Source of the DNA: Amoebidium appalachense
Taxonomy: Eukaryota; Ichthyosporea
DNA length: 64,000 nt
Assembly (NCBI GenBank): GCA_963693365.1
Contig: CAVNZM010000011.1
Span: 3,162,001-3,226,000, forward strand
Direction: 5' to 3'
Shown: in pieces, positions 47,752 to 64,000 of the stretch
How the letters are laid out: each line of letters opens with the position of its first letter
Numbering within the stretch: position 1 is the first letter of the stretch
Position numbers and translations under genes: made by a program
The notes under the pieces: generated by a model
Databases searched by the model: none
What the model was told of the DNA's origin: nothing
What the model saw: the letters and a program-made list of their open reading frames with translations, nothing else

Positions 47752-49268
47752 CCCCACCCCCACCCCACCCCCACCCCCACCCCACCCCACCTGAAAATAC
47801 GCTTCGGTCTGATGATATATGTAAGCTCTTTTGTCCCCCCCCCCCCCCCCCCCCCTTCCCCACACACACACACACACACACACGCACACACCACCACCAC
47901 CACCACCACTACCAACCCACCGTTGCCCTCGCCTGTTTCACACATACACTTCCCTCTTATGCCATCCCATCTCCCCCTCACTTTGCCTTCGAGTTTTCTT
48001 TGCTTTCAAAAATAAGAACAAAAAGGGAAAATAAAGAGTGAATGATGGGAAAAAACCATAGAAGTTTTTCAATGACTGGGTCCTTTGCTCTGCAGATACC
48101 ACTACTGGTGACGGCAACAGTGCTGAGCTGTCCAATGCAAGGGGCAACAAACGGCACCGTGAACAGGAGACCATTGAACGTGCCGGTATATTACACCCCT
48201 CCCCTACCCCCGCCCCCTTCCCACATCCCAACCCCCCCCTCCCCCCCCCCCCAACACACACACGCACATGCACACAGAAACACACACAAACACACACACG
48301 TGCACGCGCACACATACACACACACAAACACACACAAATCCTCCTGCCCGTCCCCCCCCCCCCCAACCTCCCGGGGCACCCTCCACTCACCCAGTAGTCT
48401 CGTTTTCTCTCTTCACCCTCCCACACAATCATATCCCCCCCCCCCCCCCCCCCCCCTCCTGTCCGACACATGATTTTGGTTCAATGATATAACCCACTAA
48501 TTTCAAACCCCCCCCCCCACCCCCCCACCCCCCCAAACACATACACACCGAACTTCCTTATGCCATCCACATCCGTCTCAAGCTATCAAAGTAACTTCCA
48601 GACTATCTTTCCTTTCCAATTGCATTTTCATTTCATTTTATGTTCTTTAAGAAAGCCTGAGAAGTTGTTCAATTACTGGGTCCTTTGCTCTGCAGATACC
48701 ACTTCTGGTGACGGCAACAGTGCTGAGCTGTCCAATGCAAGGGGCAACAAACGGCACCGTGAAATGGAGGAACCGGCCGGTAATTTATCCCCCCCCCCCC
48801 CCCTCCCTCCCCCTCCCCCAGCCCACCATCCACCCTCTTCTTTTCACCAAACTTAACCGCCAACCCTTTACTTCGTTAGCTTACCCGCTCCCCCCCCCCC
48901 TCCCCCCTCCCCCCGCTCCCCCCCCGTCCCCCCCTCGACCCCCACCCCCTACCTCCCCCCTCCCACCCCAGCCGTCTCCCCAATCCTAAATATGTGGCTT
49001 TATCCTCACATGTTTGGACATATATACCCCTTCCCCCTCCCCCTTCCTTCCTCTCCCCACTTCCCCCCACCCACACCCTTTCTTTCCCCTCTCCCCCCTC
49101 ATCTTCTCTCCCTCCCATGTGCCTCCTCTGCCCCTCTCACCACATACACACACCCCGATTTCCACACTATACAAACCCACCTTCCTTTTACCTTAAAACT
49201 AAGTCTTTAAAAAAACACGTGGCTGCAAAAATAGCTTTTTTTCTTTGCCCACCCACCTCCGTCCCCCC

Positions 49269-49309
<41 letters not shown>

Positions 49310-49609
49310 CCCCCCCCCCCCCCCCCCTTCCCCCCTCTCCCCCTCTCCCCTCCCCCCCTCTCTCTCACGGTATGACCACCAGCAAGACAGATACACTTGG
49401 TTCCATGTGTTGGAATGCAGTCTAACAAGTCCTCCCCCCCCCCCCCCCCTCCTCCTCCTCCCCCAGTGCCAGCAAAAAAGAGCCGCAATGAGCAAGCCCG
49501 TGCACAGCCCGTCAATCAATCGAGGAGGCCTGCCAGGCAAACTAAGCGTAGGACCCGGCACGAGCCAAACGAGTCTTCGGATGATGACGTACCTCTGGTC
49601 CAAAGTAAG

Positions 49610-49640
<31 letters not shown>

Positions 49641-50352
49641 ACCCACACACACACACACACACACATACATACACACTGCCACACACATACACACTCAAAC
49701 CACCTACTCCCCCCCTCCCCCCTACTCCAACCCCAAAAGAGGAGTTATACCACACCCTAAACCCCATTTCCGTTACCCCCTCCCCCCCCCCCCCCCCCCC
49801 CCTCTTCCGAGCAACCCCCCTTCTTACCCCTGAATCACATCCACCACCCAAGCATTGTTACGACTCCCACTTCTTGCACCCACTGTTGATTTTTTACCCT
49901 AACCGTTTGTTTCTATAAGTTGTTCTTTCCGAGTTATTCTTCAGTGGGAACAGGTGGCGGTGGTGGTGCTGGTGGTGGTGCAGGTGGTGGTGGTGCAGGT
50001 GGTGTGGGTGTGTGTTTGTGTGTATGTATGTGGGTGTGTGGGTGTGTGTGTGTGTGTGTATGTGGGTGTGTGGGTGGGTGGGTGTGTGACACTGTGTGTG
50101 GCCGTGTGTGCGTTTGTGTGTGTGTGTGTGTGTGTGTGGGCGTGTGTGTGGAGGGCTGGGGGGGAGGAAAGGGGGAGCTGCATACATTCAGCGTTACTTT
50201 GAAGGAATGGCTAAACGCAAAGCAATATGTGCAAAGTCAGATAATTAACGGCACTTGTGTTTCCAACAGTGACATCAAAGTCAAAACCCACGGGCAAGAA
50301 CTCGGAGCCCCCAGCAGACAAGGGAGCACCTATCCTAGAAATCCGTGATTGA
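44742..50352 (+). CDS. DUF7869-like gene, 3' exons: BAH-like region, acidic tract, duplicated exon, tail
   Basis: Seven + strand exons join in consistent phase: 44742-44844, 45919-46159, 47041-47214, 48096-48185, 48696-48779, 49467-49604, 50270-50352 (TGA). The first two give [20 protein letters not shown] and [20 protein letters not shown], a small beta-barrel of BAH/Tudor type (VGDFVL...VHWY) such as often closes DUF7869-type proteins. The third encodes an almost pure Glu run of more than 20 residues with Asp. Two near-identical exons ([19 protein letters not shown]) follow, then a basic segment ([20 protein letters not shown]) with an acidic SSDDD, and a Lys/Pro tail ending ILEIRD. An AATAAA lies far downstream at 51837. 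The link to 38841-40032 is inferred from strand, order and family architecture. Confidence 0.65.
48061..48785 (+). repeat. Tandem duplication of an exon with its 3' splice site
   Basis: 48061-48167 and 48661-48767 are about 95% identical: about 35 bp of intron (GAAGTT...CTTTGCTCTGCAG) plus about 72 bp of exon. Both exons enter with 2 bases and leave with 1, so they can be spliced in series or skipped without changing frame. The intron between them (48186-48695) is C-rich with (CA)n. Confidence 0.9.
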
Positions 50353-52307
<1,955 letters not shown>

Positions 52308-52450
52308 GCTGCCGGTGCGGTAAACGGACTTCTAGCTGACGGTTCACAGGGCTCGACCCGTGAGGGGTCCTTCCCCCGACCCGGCTCACGAACCTCCATG
52401 GGATCCAACCAGGCACAGAGGCAGCAACAGCAGGTAGTGCCCCCCCCCAG

Positions 52451-52501
<51 letters not shown>

Positions 52502-52605
52502 CCCCAAACACACACACAAAAAAGGAAAAGCATCACCGTCACAACCCCCCACCTCCTGCCCACATGACAATCTCCTCCTCCTCCCCCCTCCCCCCCCCCC
52601 CCCCC

Positions 52606-52656
<51 letters not shown>

Positions 52657-53338
52657 CCCGTCCCCTCTTCTCGTATTCTTCGCATGTACATACGTCAGTT
52701 CACATCCTTACTGCCTAACTGTGGTGCCACACAGCCCACATATCACAAGGCACGGCATGGACTCCATCGTTCTTAGTGTATTCCCTTTCCGCCTCCCCTC
52801 CACTTTCCTCGTCAAAAACTGCACCCTTTCTGCATCGTCTCAGGCACACAGCCCCCCTGTAGACACTTAAACAAACAAAACTCAACTGCGTTCTCACGTG
52901 TAACCCGACAGGGCTGGGGGGAGAACTGGGACGAGTGGGAGGATGGCGGTGTGGGCAGTCCCAAGGTGGTGGGGGGGCCTATGTCTCCGGCCTCCCAACC
53001 GTGACGGGGGGGAGGATGGCTGGAGCAGCCCCCGGACCACCGCAAACACCGAGTCCAAGCGAACAAGCGGGTTGAACCTGGCCTCCCCTGCAGCCCGAAC
53101 CGGCGTATCGTCACCGGCTCGAACCGGATATGGCACACGCGATGGTGGCAGTGGCGGCAGCAAGTTGGCACAGACCGGTTCAGGAAAGAACGACACGTGG
53201 GGGGATAACTTGGAGGATGAGGGGTGGGACACAAAGCCTGCCTCCGGCAAACCAAAGGGGGGTGACTGGAATAGTGTGGATTGGGAGGAGGAGGGGTGGG
53301 CTCAGTCACCGTCAGCAAGGAATCGGAAGAAGGATTAG
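52308..53338 (+). CDS. ArfGAP1-like protein, last two exons (Trp/acidic C-terminus)
   Basis: Exon 52308-52433 (acceptor cttccag, donor gtagtg; 42 codons, Gly/Ser/Gln-rich) and exon 52912-53338 (acceptor cccgacag, stop TAG). Both open in phase 0, matching the phase-0 end of the exon at 26858. The last exon starts GWGENWDEWEDGG and later has DTWGDNLEDEGWDTK and DWNSVDWEEEGWAQS, ending RNRKKD. Repeated Trp in acidic surroundings (WxxW, GWD, DWEEEGW) is typical of the coatomer-binding C-terminus of ArfGAP1 and also of SCYL1. The frame changes by +1 between the GWGENWDEW block and the GGEDGWSS block, inside or just after a 7-G run near 52970. This is either a real frameshift or a homopolymer error. 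A basic tail (KKD) is a possible coatomer-contact signal. Confidence 0.55.
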
Positions 53339-53559
53339 TTGTGAACTCCAGAGATGGGCGTGGGCCACGTCTCGTGTTACCACCGTTTGCACATGGCACA
53401 CATGGTCACCGTCACCACATGGACACGTGCGCAAAGATCTGCCATATGTGCCCACGTAACAGTTTGAAGTAGGCGTATGCGCGATACACACTTACAAAAA
53501 CAATTGTATAAAGGCATAGCAGGGGCAGCCACGTGAAATGGCACATGCTTTCGTGATGC

Positions 53560-53601
<42 letters not shown>

Positions 53602-54637
53602 ACGTATTTCCCTACACTTACTCACGTGGCCATACGTGTCCATGCGTGTCCACACGTACTCGCTTGCAGACACGTGTACACATACGTGCGGACACACAGT
53701 GGTACATCACACAGTGCACACTTGCACACACCTGCGCACCACACACACAGACACACACAGGACATCACTCAGCGACACACCTGTAAAACTAGAACACACA
53801 TCTCAAACGGGTATTGGTGTACTAGAGTTGTATTTCACTGAAGGCGTTCTATTCACAAAGCTGTGTTTCATACGTATGCAATAGGTCAAGCTAGTTGTCT
53901 GTTTATAAATCATTAGGTCTGAACAACTCAGGTTGTAGAATCAATAAACAAAAAACAAAAATGCCTCAGTTCCGACCGGCAGGCCTTGGCTTCCTGCGGC
54001 GACCGGGCCGACCACACTCAGTTCATAGTACACTGACGGGTCAATTCGGGCCAACCCAGAGATCGGATTATGCTGCAGTGGGCTGTTAATCACCCTACCC
54101 ACTTCTCCCTTTTTCTGCACTCACCCTAAGGGCTCTTGAATTTGCTAGTGTTACACTTATGTTTTGCTACGCGCCTCTATCCAGTGTGCAATAATAATGG
54201 AACATTGCAACTGCTAATCGTGGGTCTGCGACTCGACTCGCTTTGTGAATCGACCCGCCACATGCAGCCACTAGCCAATCAAAAGCGTTCGCGCGGTTTT
54301 GGTCCAAACACCGCTTTGATTGGTTGGGCGTGGCGCTTCTTCAATGCAGCGCACCAATCAACGCCCGGCACAAATTTGATAACACACTGTCAGCGTGCAA
54401 AAACAAAACAAAACACAAGTGCAAGACAGAACTCGGAGGCTTCACAAGCAGCCGCAGATAATCTGGTCAAAAAGGCTTTCACGGCGCTTTTAACACCATA
54501 CCGTTTAGAACAGTAGCATCTCTTAATTGCATTCAAATAAGAGGACAGCTAGTTTTTCTCCTTCGCTCGTTTCCAACTAAAGCGCAGCGCTTTCTCTCCG
54601 CAACACACCCCCTTTAGGCAGCAGGCAGGCAGTGAGC
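53339..54637. promoter_or_regulatory. Intergenic region with MCM6 promoter candidates
   Basis: (CA)n at 53563-53596 and CACACGT-rich sequence (53597-53780). An AATAAA lies at about 53943 for the upstream gene. Nearer MCM6, three CCAAT boxes cluster at 54275-54279 (+), 54319-54323 (inverted) and 54354-54358 (+), and TTCGCGCGG at 54288-54296 resembles an E2F site. CCAAT clusters with E2F-type sites are usual upstream of S-phase genes such as MCMs in animals and plants. The 5' UTR and start site are probably between 54360 and 54637. Confidence 0.45.
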
Positions 54638-63640
<9,003 letters not shown>

Positions 63641-63664
63641 GTATAATCCTCCCCACCCCCCCCC

Positions 63665-63845
<181 letters not shown>

Positions 63846-64000
63846 TGCTTGCACACTCTCTCTTGCTCTTTCACGTCTGGCTTTGGTGTATGTTAAGGTG
63901 TGGACTGTTAACACATGATCCTTGTGCACATCAACACCTTAAGTTTTGGCATATGTGGGAGAGATCATGCACGTATGAAACCACGTGATCAACACACAAT

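Overview
This is nuclear DNA from a eukaryote. Several genes are split by spliceosomal introns (GT-AG, with some apparent GC-AG), introns are hundreds of bases long, and there is no bacterial gene layout. Roughly a quarter or more of the window is low-complexity sequence: long G or C homopolymers, (CA/GT)n, (CT/GA)n and minisatellites. The gene set (ABRACL, ArfGAP1-like, MCM6) is general to eukaryotes. I cannot name the organism; a protist or alga-like lineage with a microsatellite-rich genome is the most I would infer. Many simple open frames are translations of repeats and were ignored.

Layout. 1-1.0 kb: last two exons of an unidentified + strand gene. 2.5-5.2 kb: a complete three-exon ABRACL/Costars gene on the - strand. 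8.3-8.8 kb: a small Cys-rich, repeat-bearing - strand ORF. 9-16 kb: repeats and no gene I can defend. 16.1-24.1 kb: a large six-exon - strand gene whose product joins a DUF6729-like N-terminus, a DDE-transposase-like (RNase H fold) region, a DEDDy 3'-5' exonuclease domain and a Pro-rich tail; it looks like a transposable-element gene. 25.3-53.3 kb: five exons of a + strand gene with an ArfGAP1-like C-terminal region. One of its introns is about 25.4 kb (26859-52307) and is packed with mobile-element-like material. 54.6-64 kb: MCM6, 15 exons visible, running off the right edge.

Inside the 25.4 kb intron are: a 37-bp perfect inverted repeat near the two ends (27131-27167 and 52083-52119); a decayed or multi-exon - strand gene (28.3-38.4 kb) with a possible OTU-like protease part and acidic tandem repeats; an apparently intact LINE retrotransposon with two overlapping ORFs (33.2-38.0 kb); a DUF7869-like + strand gene with a chromatin-reader-like C-terminal part and a duplicated exon (38.8-50.4 kb); the remains of a second LINE (40.6-42.7 kb); a palindrome-rich stretch; and five regularly spaced hairpin repeats (43.7-43.9 kb). 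The best candidate for something undescribed is this nested cargo, possibly one very large element bounded by the inverted repeat, together with the exonuclease-bearing transposase-like gene next door.

The housekeeping genes (MCM6, ABRACL, ArfGAP1-like) use only GT donors in the introns I could place. The putative GC donors all fall in the mobile-element-like genes. Several introns start directly with (GT)n or end with (CA)n at the splice sites.
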